55,608 nt of DNA from Oscillospiraceae bacterium (GTDB lineage Bacteria; Bacillota; Clostridia; Oscillospirales; Oscillospiraceae), in assembly GCA_015068155.1 (NCBI GenBank), contig SVLC01000004.1, positions 1 to 55,608 of the forward strand, given 5' to 3'. Below, in pieces: positions 10,710 to 18,810 of the stretch. The number at the start of each line of letters is the position of its first letter. Position 1 is the first letter of the stretch. Position numbers and translations under genes: made by a program. Below the pieces are notes generated by a model. It was given only the letters and a program-made list of their open reading frames with translations. It searched no databases and was not told where the DNA came from.

Positions 10710-10718
10710 TAATTTATG

Positions 10719-10727
10719 CCCCCCCCC
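10719..10727. repeat. C9/G9 homopolymer just upstream of the giant-gene promoter
   Basis: Nine consecutive C on the plus strand, flanked by ATG/CAT so that it can also form a weak hairpin. It lies 10 bases upstream of the -35 box. Tracts of this length can slip during replication, and this one would vary promoter-upstream spacing without affecting a reading frame. Confidence 0.6.
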
Positions 10728-10845
10728 GCATAAACATCTGTCCGTATATAGTGGTTTTTTCATCTTTTTTCCGCGGGTTTCAATTTACTTCAAGGCTGCG
10801 CCTCCAACCTGCCGGATTTTGTTTCCTGCTGCCGCAAACGCGGCA

Positions 10846-10972
10846 AAAAGCCCTCCTTGCGTAAAGGAGGGTGGCAGCCGAAGGCTGACGGAAGGATTGC
10901 TTTATCAGTACAATCCCTCAGTCTTTTTGCTTCGCAAAAATCCAGCTTCCTTTACACAAGGGAGCCTTCCGC
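10846..10972. repeat. Intergenic imperfect inverted-repeat (MITE-like) element
   Basis: The left half has a hairpin CCCTCC-TTGCGTAAAGGAGGG, then GGCAGCCGAAGGCTGAC and a GGATTG end. The right half read on the other strand gives GGCTCCCTTGTGTAAAGGAAGC, a TTTTTGCGAAGCAAAAAG hairpin and again GGGATTGT. The two halves meet head to head around CTTTATCAGTAC. Short repeats of this style are, from memory, common in gut Clostridia; no gene is contained. The 505 bases between 10586 and 11090 hold only the promoter, the C-tract, this element and the terminator. Confidence 0.55.
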
Positions 10973-11044
10973 CGCGGCGGGATCATATATAGCGAAAGCT
11001 TTTATCCACCGGCAAGGGCGGTGGTATCCTATACAATCAAAGCA

Positions 11045-11073
11045 AAAAACACCACCGAATCGGTGGTGTTTTT
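11045..11073 (-). terminator. Rho-independent terminator after the DUF1700 gene
   Basis: AACACCACCGA/TCGGTGGTGTT is a near-perfect stem with a T-run on the minus side, 18 bases after the stop codon at 11091. It also has Ts on the plus side and could work both ways. Confidence 0.8.
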
Positions 11074-11090
11074 GCAGGTTATTGAATTTT

Positions 11091-11702
11091 TCAAGCGGTT
11101 TTTCGACCACGCTTTCTCCGGGAAAACAGATTTTTCAAATCGAAGGTCAGTTTTCTGGTCGTCCGCAGGCCGGCCCGGGTGACCGATCTGCAGCCGATGA
11201 AAACAAACAGCGACAGACCCACGCAGAATACACCGGCGGCGATCAGCACGATGCCCCGGAACACTTCGCCCCGAACCGCATCCATCACGCCCAGCACCAG
11301 GCCCGCCAGAGCGCAGGCGCCCATGGCCAGCTGCACCGCCCAGGCTGCCAGAATAGCTATCCAGGCCACCGAATAAATACACAGCACCACCGCCAGGCAG
11401 ATCAGCAGCAGCGGCAGCCAGATCACAGCGCTCAAGGCCAGCAGCACGATCTGCCAGGTCTTGGGCCGTCTCATATTCACGATCCGTTCTTTCAGGATCT
11501 TCCACAGCGGCACTTCGGACAGGATCTGCCTGGCGCAGCTCTCCACGTTGCCCAGCTCCGCCACGGCGTCGGTTTCCGACACGCCCTCGCTCACCTGCTC
11601 GATGATCAGACGGCTATAGTCATCCAAATGCTTGTCCAGTTCTGCCTGGGGCAGACCGGAGAGTCTATCTTCCAACGCTTCGATAAATTCCTGCTTGCGC
11701 AT
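11091..11702 (-). CDS. DUF1700/HAAS-domain membrane protein
   Basis: The 203-residue protein starts with the helical HAAS-type signature (MRKQEFIEALEDRLSGLPQA, then a YSRLIIEQVSEG segment), followed by four or so hydrophobic segments (about residues 83-175) and a basic C-terminal tail (RRKRGRK). DUF1700 proteins are usually encoded next to a PadR-type repressor and are thought to act as membrane-bound sensors or helpers; no PadR gene is present here. The start has GGAGGAACGGGTA before ATG and the gene has its own sigma-A promoter. The family call is good; the function is unknown. Confidence 0.8.
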   Translation of the reverse strand: MRKQEFIEALEDRLSGLPQAELDKHLDDYSRLIIEQVSEGVSETDAVAELGNVESCARQILSEVPLWKILKERIVNMRRPKTWQIVLLALSAVIWLPLLLICLAVVLCIYSVAWIAILAAWAVQLAMGACALAGLVLGVMDAVRGEVFRGIVLIAAGVFCVGLSLFVFIGCRSVTRAGLRTTRKLTFDLKNLFSRRKRGRKTA

Positions 11703-11742
11703 TACCCGTTCCTCCTTTTGGTAGGCATTCCCTTATCTATAT

Positions 11743-11771
11743 ATCGTAACGCCACAAGCCAAAGTTGTCAA
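11743..11771 (-). promoter_or_regulatory. Sigma-A promoter of the DUF1700 gene
   Basis: Minus-strand TTGACA (11771-11766) and TACGAT (11748-11743), spacer 17. The spacer ends in TGGCGTTAC, which recurs at the same place in the promoter at 12747-12775. Confidence 0.75.
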
Positions 11772-11792
11772 TAAAATCTTTGCTCCCCTGGC

Positions 11793-11825
11793 AAAAAAGT
11801 ACGCCCGCTTAACCGGCGGGCGCAG
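11793..11825 (-). terminator. Terminator after the 145-residue protein gene
   Basis: CGCCCG/CGGGCG stem with a 9-base loop, followed on the minus strand by TACTTTTTT. It separates the two-gene unit 12694-11833 from the DUF1700 gene. Confidence 0.7.
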
Positions 11826-11832
11826 CTTTTTA

Positions 11833-12270
11833 TTACGGTTGGGGCTGCCGGGCAGCGGCGGCACAATTATACACCACCTGGGAGATCTGCCGGGCGTATT
11901 CGATGAGGTTGACATGCTGCGGGCTGTTCCGCTGAATATTGCCGCCGGTGGCCCGGAAGAGCTGAATGCGGATGGTCTTGCCATCCTTCAGCCGCAGCGT
12001 CATGTATACCTCATTGGTGGAATAGCGGGTATTGCGCTCCGGAATACGCCAGGAACGGTAAGCATTCCACTCCGCCACCAGGTTCTCATCATCATAGGTT
12101 TGGAATTCCAGGATGTCATCCAAATAGAAGGATTGGATGCCGTACTCCCCGTTTTTCCGCAAAACACCGAATTTCTTGGAGATATTTACATAAAACGCGT
12201 CTCCAGCCGGGGTGGTAAAGGACTCCGTCAGGCCGTATTTCGCCAGCCAGGCAGAAAATTCACCAGTCAT
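11833..12270 (-). CDS. Small soluble protein of unknown function (145 aa)
   Basis: I do not recognise this protein with confidence. It has no signal or membrane segment. The middle alternates short beta-like segments (KFGVLRKNGEYGIQSFYLDD, TLRLKDGKTIRIQLF), reminiscent of PH-like or DUF4429-like domains found in Firmicute proteins of unknown role, and it ends in a helix (EYARQISQVVYNCAAAA). AAGGAGATGGTGCT precedes ATG. It follows the membrane-protein gene at 12290-12694 after 19 bases with no promoter between, so the two are probably co-transcribed. Confidence 0.7.
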   Translation of the reverse strand: MTGEFSAWLAKYGLTESFTTPAGDAFYVNISKKFGVLRKNGEYGIQSFYLDDILEFQTYDDENLVAEWNAYRSWRIPERNTRYSTNEVYMTLRLKDGKTIRIQLFRATGGNIQRNSPQHVNLIEYARQISQVVYNCAAAARQPQP

Positions 12271-12289
12271 AGCACCATCTCCTTGGAAA

Positions 12290-12694
12290 TTAAATGCTCA
12301 TCATAATAGCCAAGACGAAAATGAAAATGTACAGGCTCCAGAAAGCAGTCATGGCGATGCCGGCGATCAGGCCGATCATGCTCAAAACCTTAGCGGCAAT
12401 GTTCTTGCCGGGAGCCTTGATGCCGTAGTAAGCGGCCATTTCGTTGGTCTGCTTTACCTTCTTCAGGCCGGCGGCGCCCATGAAGATGGCGATCAGGGAT
12501 GCCACGGGGAATTCAGCCATGATCGTGGCTGCCAGGCCCTTGCCAAAAGCGGAGTTGGCGCTCTCGGTCACCTGGGGATAGTTCTGAGGACGGGGCTGCT
12601 CCACAACGGGTGCATAGCCGGGATAATCCATGGTGGGCAGGGGCTCACGCTGCTCGTTGCCCGCGGTGTACTGATTGTAGTTATTTTGTTCCAT
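12290..12694 (-). CDS. Small two-helix membrane protein with Gln/Asn/Pro-rich N-terminus
   Basis: 134 residues from MEQNNYNQ; an in-frame ATG 30 bases upstream is less likely because GGAGGG lies between the two. The N-terminal third is low-complexity (Asn, Gln, Pro, Tyr) and cytoplasmic in character; two hydrophobic stretches follow (about residues 58-78 and 101-131). The layout resembles small DUF4190-type membrane proteins of Gram-positives. It is the first gene of a two-gene unit with a strong promoter directly upstream. Function unknown. Confidence 0.65.
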   Translation of the reverse strand: MEQNNYNQYTAGNEQREPLPTMDYPGYAPVVEQPRPQNYPQVTESANSAFGKGLAATIMAEFPVASLIAIFMGAAGLKKVKQTNEMAAYYGIKAPGKNIAAKVLSMIGLIAGIAMTAFWSLYIFIFVLAIMMSI

Positions 12695-12746
12695 AATGAT
12701 AAACCCTCCATACATAAATTTCAAAGTTCATTTCGCTTGTACCTAT

Positions 12747-12775
12747 ACTGTAACGCCAATATCCCCGGTTGTCAA
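12747..12775 (-). promoter_or_regulatory. Sigma-A promoter for the 12694-11833 unit
   Basis: Minus-strand TTGACA (12775-12770) and TACAGT (12752-12747) with a 17-base spacer. It shares TTGACAAC and TGGCGTTAC with the promoter at 11743-11771. Confidence 0.8.
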
Positions 12776-12819
12776 TAACCTGACGGTATTTTCATCCGGA
12801 TTTCGGCGGGATATCCGGT

Positions 12820-13818
12820 TCACAGCGTAATGTTTTCATAGAACCGGATCCGCTCCGGCGTCCTGGTGGCCACGGATACATAGAATGCTTCGCCGCCAAT
12901 GGGCATTGCAAAGCTTTTCACATCCCCCTGCAGCGCGTCCTCTGCCGCAGGGATAAACACATCCTTGGCGGCGGCCTTGAACAGCGCTTCCTTGGCGGTC
13001 CAAAGGCGGAAGAAAAAGTCGGTCTTCTCCTCCGCCGGCAACTGCCGGTAATGGGCCATTTCCCCGGCAGAAAATACCCGCGATGCCAACGGCTCCGTAT
13101 CCCGGCAGACGATTTTTTCCAAATCGATGCCCACCGGTTCCCGGCTCACCGCCACCGCCAGAACATCCCCGCAATGGGACATGGAAAACCGGGCCTTGTC
13201 GCAGCAGTAGCGATCTGCCTCCCTGCGGAAGGTCAGATCCCGGCTTTTCAGGCCAAAGCTTCTCTCCAGGGCATATTCCAGCAGCTTCCACACATAGTAT
13301 TTCTGCCGCTTCAGTTCCGGCGCCGAGACCGCGTCAATATCCTGCTGCCGCAGCCCACAGGACAGCGGCGGCATCGGTCTTTCCCCAGGCATCCGGGCCA
13401 AATACACATCCACCACCGGAATGCGCTGAAACATGGCCCGCACCCCGTCCATTTGGCGGCAAACAGCCTCCCCGGTCAAACATTCATTGGCAAAATGCTC
13501 GCAATTGTTGTAGAGGATGTGATATCCCCGCTGACCCAGCCGCTGGCGGGCATAGGCCACGACTTGCTCCGGTTTGCGGTGCTTTTTCCGCTCCTTGCGG
13601 TCAAACTCGCAGACCTCCAAAAAGCCGCCGGCCAAAAAGGTATCGATGTCCGAAGCCAGCACCTGCACCTCGCTGTCGGGAATCATGGCGCGGCTGTTAG
13701 GCGCCAGGCCAAACTGGATCACTTCCGCGTCCGACACGAAAATACCGAAGTGATAAAGCGCGCCAAACCCCACGCGGACCATATCGCCGGGTTTCGGCTC
13801 TTTCATGACCCACTTCAT
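12820..13818 (-). CDS. Fusion: LRAT/NlpC-P60-like domain + Sfp-type 4'-phosphopantetheinyl transferase
   Basis: 332 residues in two parts. Residues 1-about 145 form an LRAT-like (papain-fold) domain with the histidine box YHFGIFVS (His23) and the cysteine motif NNCEHFAN (Cys106). Residues about 160-332 are a phosphopantetheinyl transferase with SMSH (212-215), the metal-binding GIDLE (230-234) and WTAKEALFK (273-281). The second half should attach the phosphopantetheine arm to a carrier protein; the obvious targets are the ACP encoded immediately upstream (ATGA overlap at 13815-13818) and the ACP domain of the first gene in the operon. LRAT-family enzymes handle acyl groups by a cysteine thioester, which fits a lipid pathway, but a hydrolase role is equally possible. 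It is the last gene of the 20733-12820 operon. Confidence 0.88.
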   Translation of the reverse strand: MKWVMKEPKPGDMVRVGFGALYHFGIFVSDAEVIQFGLAPNSRAMIPDSEVQVLASDIDTFLAGGFLEVCEFDRKERKKHRKPEQVVAYARQRLGQRGYHILYNNCEHFANECLTGEAVCRQMDGVRAMFQRIPVVDVYLARMPGERPMPPLSCGLRQQDIDAVSAPELKRQKYYVWKLLEYALERSFGLKSRDLTFRREADRYCCDKARFSMSHCGDVLAVAVSREPVGIDLEKIVCRDTEPLASRVFSAGEMAHYRQLPAEEKTDFFFRLWTAKEALFKAAAKDVFIPAAEDALQGDVKSFAMPIGGEAFYVSVATRTPERIRFYENITL

Positions 13819-14075
13819 TCGCCGCTCTTCTTTTCGATGTAGCTGACCACCTCGCCCACCGTCTTCAGATCCGCAAAGCCGATGTTATCAAAGCGAATGT
13901 TGAAAAACTCCTCGATGGCAATGACATTATACAAAATGCCCACCGAGGTCAGCCCCAGGTCGCCCACCAATGTCATGTCCTCCCGGAGGTTTGCCAGGTC
14001 GATGGCGGTATCCGGCATGGTCAGTGCCATAACCTCCGCCAGTTTTTTGATGATCTCATTTCTTGACATTGCCAT
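13815..14075 (-). CDS. Discrete acyl carrier protein
   Basis: 86 residues with the carrier-protein fold and the modification motif GDLGLTSVG, Ser44 being the phosphopantetheine site. It overlaps the stop of the upstream AMP ligase by 20 bases and the start of the downstream phosphopantetheinyl transferase fusion by 4, so the three are translationally coupled. The sequence is less acidic than the housekeeping AcpP and it is not in a fatty-acid synthesis cluster, so it is probably dedicated to this operon. Two starts are possible (ATG 14075 or 14069); GAGGAATTTGA favours the first. Confidence 0.9.
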   Translation of the reverse strand: MAMSRNEIIKKLAEVMALTMPDTAIDLANLREDMTLVGDLGLTSVGILYNVIAIEEFFNIRFDNIGFADLKTVGEVVSYIEKKSGE

Positions 14076-15558
14076 TCAAATTCCTCGCAATCTTCATCGC
14101 AGGGGTACGCACAAAGTCCGTATCCCGGATAACAATTTTCGCAATCTGTTCAAAAGCGGGCAGTGTGGCGTTGATCTTGTCCACCTCCGCTTTGATGTAT
14201 CCATGCAGGTCTTCGATCCCCAATTCCTTCACCCGGGTCATGCGGGGCAGGATCTCCAGCACCAGGCGCTTGCCCTCCTCGTCGTAAACCAGGCAATCGG
14301 AGATCACATCAATGGCGCAGAACTTCACTTCCAGTTCCGCAGGCGATACATTCTCGCCGCTGGAAAGCACAATGATCTCCTTCAGCCGGCCGGTGATATA
14401 CAAAAATCCGTCTTCGTCAATACGCACCAGATCGCCGGTTTTGAAATAGCCGTCCGCATAGGCCGCGGCGTTGTCCTCGGGCGTAACATAGCCGTCCATC
14501 ATGTTGATGCCCTTCAGCCACAGCTCCCCGTCCACGATCTTGTAGTCCATGCCGTCGTAGATCAGGCCCACGGATTCCGGCTTGGCCAGGGCCTCGGGAT
14601 TGCCGCTGACCAGGTTGGCCGATTCCGTAAGGCCATAGCCCGGCAGCAGCGTCACACCGATCTTATGGTATTCCTGCACGAGATACGGCGCCACGGGAGC
14701 CGCGCCGCAGATGATAGTCTTCAGATCCGGGCCCCACATATTCCGGCCGAATTGCCGGGACAAATTCAGCGCCATTTCCGCCAGCGCAGGCACCAGCACC
14801 ATGATCGTAGGCTTAAACACTGCGGTATCCCGGAACATATCCTTATTGTTGCGGCAGATATACAATGCGCTGCCGGTGTACAGCGAGGTCATCAGGTTGC
14901 GGATCAGACCGAAAACATGGGTCAGCGGCAGCACCAGCAAATACCGCTGGCAGAAGATCTCGCGGATGCCGTAGCAGCCGTTCATCGTGCCCGCCAGGAT
15001 CGCCTTGTGGCTCAGTTTGGCGCCTTTGCTCTTGCCGGTGGTGCCACCGGTAAACAAAATTGCCGCAGGCGTCTCAGCAGGTACCGGTACAGAGGCTGTG
15101 GCCGTTTCGGCGGTGGCATTGGAAGGGATCAGCGCCACGGCAGGATTTTTCTGCCGCAGCAGACCCACCTTAGCTTCCAGGGATGCATCGTATACCACCG
15201 CTTTCATGCCGAACTTAGAGGCGATGCCAAAAACGGTCATTTCATCCAAATGGGTGGGCATCAGCACCGCAGGTACACCGAAGGTGGCTGCGGCTAAAAA
15301 GGCTTTCACAAAGCCATAGGAATTGGGGCAAAGAATGCCGATCAGGCTGCCGGGCATCGCGCCGTTTGCGGCCAAAACCGTACGGAAGGCAGCCACATCC
15401 GCATTCAGCCGGGCATAGGTATAGTTTTCCGTGTCCACAATGGCCACATGGTCGGCATACCTGGATGCCCGATCCTCCCACATGGCTGTGATGGACGGAA
15501 AGCTGACAATTTGAGAAAATGTTTCTTCATCGGTATACTTTTTGAATTTTTCGTTCAT
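14056..15558 (-). CDS. Acyl-activating AMP-dependent ligase (acyl-CoA/acyl-ACP synthetase family)
   Basis: 500 residues, class I adenylate-forming enzyme. Visible motifs: ATP loop ILFTGGTTGKSKGAK (about 166-180), YGLTES (about 315), TGD in YFKTGDLVRI (about 380), hinge GRLKEIIVLSSGENVSP (about 395), and the C-terminal catalytic lysine region RTPAMKIAR. The enzyme should activate a carboxylic acid with ATP and pass it to a thiol. Because the next gene is an ACP that overlaps it, acyl-ACP formation is the most likely reaction; CoA cannot be excluded. Its full set of catalytic motifs contrasts with the second ligase of the operon (18811-20733). Confidence 0.9.
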   Translation of the reverse strand: MNEKFKKYTDEETFSQIVSFPSITAMWEDRASRYADHVAIVDTENYTYARLNADVAAFRTVLAANGAMPGSLIGILCPNSYGFVKAFLAAATFGVPAVLMPTHLDEMTVFGIASKFGMKAVVYDASLEAKVGLLRQKNPAVALIPSNATAETATASVPVPAETPAAILFTGGTTGKSKGAKLSHKAILAGTMNGCYGIREIFCQRYLLVLPLTHVFGLIRNLMTSLYTGSALYICRNNKDMFRDTAVFKPTIMVLVPALAEMALNLSRQFGRNMWGPDLKTIICGAAPVAPYLVQEYHKIGVTLLPGYGLTESANLVSGNPEALAKPESVGLIYDGMDYKIVDGELWLKGINMMDGYVTPEDNAAAYADGYFKTGDLVRIDEDGFLYITGRLKEIIVLSSGENVSPAELEVKFCAIDVISDCLVYDEEGKRLVLEILPRMTRVKELGIEDLHGYIKAEVDKINATLPAFEQIAKIVIRDTDFVRTPAMKIARNLNGNVKK

Positions 15559-15580
15559 AGGTATGGATCCTTTCCTAAGG

Positions 15581-16267
15581 TTAACCCCGATTTTCGTAAT
15601 AAGTACGCAGTTCGATTTCTTTTTCCCTCAAAACCTTGCTGACGGAAGCAATGGCATCCACCGTAGGAATATTCCCCAGCAGTTGCTTTACATCCACCGC
15701 CTGGCCCATCACAATATGCTGGCGATGGTACCATTTTTGTTTTTTCGCTATATACAGCGGGATCACCGGCGCGCCGGAACGGTGGGCCATCAGCACCACG
15801 CCGGATTTGAAAGCCTGGATCTCGTTGTCGCCCTGCAGCTGCACGCCGCCCTCCGGGAATATCAGCACCAGTTTTTTCTCTTTCAGCCGATCCACGATCT
15901 GGTGGAAAGAGGATATGGCAAAATTATCCTTATCGATCTTAATACAGTGCATCCATGTAAAAAACCGGGCCTTGGCCGGCGTATCGAACAGATCCTTGGT
16001 GGCGATGCTGTTCAAGCGGCGAAACGGAAACGCCATTTGCACCAAAATAGGATCGATCAATGTATGATGATTCGCCAGCACCAGCAGCGGTCCCTTTTTA
16101 TCCGGCTTCCCAAAGGGATAATGGAGCTTGGGCCGCAGCCACAGCAACCCGGGGATCGCGCCGGTGACATACACAAAGTCATAGATAAAATTATGAAACA
16201 GCCTGGGCTTCCCTCTCTTCGTTTTCTCCGAAGGGGAAGGGCGATTCGACGGTTTGACTGAGTTCAA
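15581..16267 (-). CDS. PlsC-type glycerophospholipid acyltransferase, copy 2
   Basis: 228 residues. The acyltransferase motif NHHTLIDP (His67-X4-Asp72) and the substrate motif FPEGG (about 137-141) are present, as in 1-acyl-glycerol-3-phosphate acyltransferases. A hydrophobic segment at about 26-44 suggests membrane association. The start at 16267 has AGGAGAAAGCTC before ATG although this makes a 77-base overlap with the end of the preceding acyltransferase gene. Two PlsC genes side by side, next to ACP and ligases, suggest sequential acylation of a glycerophospholipid or a related acceptor; the acceptor is unknown. Confidence 0.9.
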   Translation of the reverse strand: MNSVKPSNRPSPSEKTKRGKPRLFHNFIYDFVYVTGAIPGLLWLRPKLHYPFGKPDKKGPLLVLANHHTLIDPILVQMAFPFRRLNSIATKDLFDTPAKARFFTWMHCIKIDKDNFAISSFHQIVDRLKEKKLVLIFPEGGVQLQGDNEIQAFKSGVVLMAHRSGAPVIPLYIAKKQKWYHRQHIVMGQAVDVKQLLGNIPTVDAIASVSKVLREKEIELRTYYENRG

Positions 16268-16871
16268 TGAGCTTTCTCCTCACATACAGATTTATCTTTT
16301 TTACATTTTCTTTTTCGGACAGCGCCGGGTCGTACATGGCCTGTGCATCGATGGGCTTGCCGATCACCACCTGCAGCCGCCGGGCGCGCAGGGCGCAGCC
16401 ATTGTTGTACACAGGGATGATGGGCGCGCCGCTTTCCAGCGCCAGGTACACATAACTGGTTTTGAAGGGCAGCGGGCGGGTATCTCCTGGCCGGGTAGGC
16501 AGGCGGGATTCCGGAAAGATCTCCACCACACCGCCTTTATCCAATATCCGCTTCAACCGGTCCAGAAAGGAAAAATCACATTGCTCCCGTTCCACCCGCA
16601 CACAGCCCAGCAGCGTAACCATGGCTTTCAGAAGCGGATTTCCGTTATACAGCAGCTCCGCCGCCGCGCAGCGCAGCGTCCGCAGCGGAAATGTATACAT
16701 CAAAACGGCAAAATCCATCAATGCATTGTGGTTGGAAACCACGATGGCTTTGCCCCGTATGCGCCGGCCCTGCGCGGCGCGGTCTTCATAGGTGGTCTTT
16801 GGGCGGAAAACCAGCCACTGGGGCAGAAATCCCGTTATCTTGACAAACCACTGAAACAGAAAATATATCAT
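16191..16871 (-). CDS. PlsC-type glycerophospholipid acyltransferase, copy 1
   Basis: 226 residues with SNHNALMD (His48-X4-Asp53) and IFPESRLP (about 136-143, Ser-Arg where many relatives have Gly-Gly or Gly-Thr). The N-terminal hydrophobic stretch (1-22) is probably a membrane helix. It starts 3 bases after the transporter stop, with GAGGATCGG before ATG. The two neighbouring PlsC proteins are clearly different from each other, so they probably use different acceptors or acyl positions rather than being a recent duplication. Confidence 0.9.
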   Translation of the reverse strand: MIYFLFQWFVKITGFLPQWLVFRPKTTYEDRAAQGRRIRGKAIVVSNHNALMDFAVLMYTFPLRTLRCAAAELLYNGNPLLKAMVTLLGCVRVEREQCDFSFLDRLKRILDKGGVVEIFPESRLPTRPGDTRPLPFKTSYVYLALESGAPIIPVYNNGCALRARRLQVVIGKPIDAQAMYDPALSEKENVKKINLYVRRKLIELSQTVESPFPFGENEEREAQAVS

Positions 16872-16874
16872 AGC

Positions 16875-18773
16875 TTACCGATCCTCGGCTTCATAAATAC
16901 GGTTAAGTCCCTGCTGGAGAACCGCCAGCGCCGCCACATTGACAAACAGCACCGGCAGAACCAGCGACGAAGCGATCAATACCCACAGGGGAATGCGCAG
17001 CGCAATTCCTTTCTGCTGCGCCACCTGCAAAAGCGTCTTTCTGGCTTTGAGCAGGAAGATGATCTGGGCAAAGGGCACCAGGCAGGACACCAGGAAGCCC
17101 ACGACTGCGGGCCACCGCTTGCAATAGCGCTTGATCCCCCGCAGCAGCAAACCTGCCCATACAAAGCCAAACAGGAAGCCGGAAAGGATGGTCAGACCCA
17201 CCTGTACAAAAATGATCTCGCTGCGTTCCTGCTTTTCCTCCAGATTTTCAAAGGCGGAAATGTCCAGGGAGGGATCCATCTGCTTCAGCTCCCGGGCCAA
17301 TATGGAGGATTTGAAATCCCGCGGCAGCTTATATGCCAGGAAGAAGCCCAGCACACAACTGGCCGTCACGATAAACGGCACCATCAGATTGCCGAAATTA
17401 AACACCGCAGCGGCCACTTCCTCCGCAGTACCCGCCTGCCCGAAGAAATGGCGGTAGGCCACCTCGGCAGCCGACAGCGTACCCTCCGCCTCTGCCCAGA
17501 CCAGGCCATGACCCTTGGCCAGGAATATGTTCTTCACATATTCGTACACCAAATTACCGGAAATGGCACCTACAATGGATGTGGTCACTGCGTTGCCGGC
17601 GAAGTACATGGCCGAGTGATTTTTGCCGGTGAGTTTTTCTTCCACGCCGGAGATCTGGGCCGGCATCAGATAGGGCATCATAAAAAACGCGCCAATGGCC
17701 CAACTGCCGCACACACCGCCCAAAATGCCGATGACCATCTTGGCGGTTACATGGCCGACGCCCAAAACATATCGGGAGCCGACGAAGAAGGTCAGGATCG
17801 CCACCGCAAACAGCAAAAGGCAGCTTTGATACACAGCCCGGATGCCGTAGCGGACCTTTGCCTTATTGAACATATACAGCATCACCGGCACCGGGCCGAA
17901 GGCGCAGGTGTTCAAAATGGCCATCTGCAGACCGTTGAGGCCCATGCCGCCGATGATCAATCCGTTCATGGACGCCAGAAACATCTGCAGACCGAAGAAA
18001 GTACAGCAGTTCACATACAGCCAGCGACGGAAGATACGGTTTTGAAAGGTAAGCTGCAGGCTTTGCTTTAAGGTCAGCTTTTCCTCCGACAGGCCTTGGT
18101 TTTCCGGATAGCCGTATTTTTCTCCCTCTTTGATCAAAAACAGAGGAATCACCATGGTAAACATCAGCGGCATGGTGATCCATATCAGCGTATCGATCTG
18201 TATTTGCGCGCCGGACAGGATCACAGGCACCAGAGCATATGCCAGGCAGTAGGTGATGGTATCAAAGAAGGACTTGTAGCCGGATACCCGCAGCCGCTGG
18301 GGTTCATCCTCGCATACCGCGGAGAAAGAACCGTAAAACGCGATCAGGCACATGGTATAGGCAGCGAAGAAGATCATGCTGAACACCGTCACCCAAATGG
18401 TGTTAAACAGCTTCGCCTCCGGACCGCCTACGGGAATCCAGCACAGAGCATAGCTTACCAGCATCGGCAAAAAGCACACCGCGATGGCGGGCCGGCGACG
18501 GCCCCATTTGGTGGACAGGGTATCGGTGATATGGGCAAAGGGAATATCGATGATGCCGTCGAAAATTTTACTGATGGCAAACAGGATCGGAAACAATGCC
18601 GGCAGAATATAGCACACGCCGGGCATGATGGCCTGGAATTGCTCGCCCATCTCCAAAGAAGATGGATTGAGGGCATCTGAATAGTAGGAGCCCATTAAGA
18701 CCATGAGAAAATTAGGACCAAATGCGGAAAACGCAAAAAGAAACTCTTTCCATTTCGTGTTCAGTGATTTCAT
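16875..18773 (-). CDS. GPH/MFS-type multi-pass transporter
   Basis: 632 residues from MKSLNTKWKEF; an in-frame ATG 21 bases upstream is weaker because AGGAAGG sits 7 bases before the chosen start. The N-terminal two-thirds have about twelve membrane segments and the GPH/MFS_2 signature region FDGIIDIPFAHITDTLSTKW followed by GRRRP. An extra C-terminal section has three more hydrophobic segments. GPH-family members move sugars by cation symport, but related transporters (LplT, MFSD2) flip lysophospholipids. With two acyltransferases and acyl-activating enzymes downstream, a lipid or lysolipid substrate is the better guess here. Confidence 0.85.
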   Translation of the reverse strand: MKSLNTKWKEFLFAFSAFGPNFLMVLMGSYYSDALNPSSLEMGEQFQAIMPGVCYILPALFPILFAISKIFDGIIDIPFAHITDTLSTKWGRRRPAIAVCFLPMLVSYALCWIPVGGPEAKLFNTIWVTVFSMIFFAAYTMCLIAFYGSFSAVCEDEPQRLRVSGYKSFFDTITYCLAYALVPVILSGAQIQIDTLIWITMPLMFTMVIPLFLIKEGEKYGYPENQGLSEEKLTLKQSLQLTFQNRIFRRWLYVNCCTFFGLQMFLASMNGLIIGGMGLNGLQMAILNTCAFGPVPVMLYMFNKAKVRYGIRAVYQSCLLLFAVAILTFFVGSRYVLGVGHVTAKMVIGILGGVCGSWAIGAFFMMPYLMPAQISGVEEKLTGKNHSAMYFAGNAVTTSIVGAISGNLVYEYVKNIFLAKGHGLVWAEAEGTLSAAEVAYRHFFGQAGTAEEVAAAVFNFGNLMVPFIVTASCVLGFFLAYKLPRDFKSSILARELKQMDPSLDISAFENLEEKQERSEIIFVQVGLTILSGFLFGFVWAGLLLRGIKRYCKRWPAVVGFLVSCLVPFAQIIFLLKARKTLLQVAQQKGIALRIPLWVLIASSLVLPVLFVNVAALAVLQQGLNRIYEAEDR

Positions 18774-18810
18774 ATAAAAACCTTCCTGTAACAAATTACG
18801 GCCTGCGCCG

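Noticed and set aside
10750..11040. CRISPR-like array suggested by the repeated CTCCTT/AAGGAGG segments
   Set aside because: There are only two inverted half-elements, no regular spacer length and no cas gene.
16254..18071. Long plus-strand frame opposite the acyltransferase and transporter genes
   Set aside because: Shadow of the GC-rich genes on the other strand, with no family similarity or translation signal.
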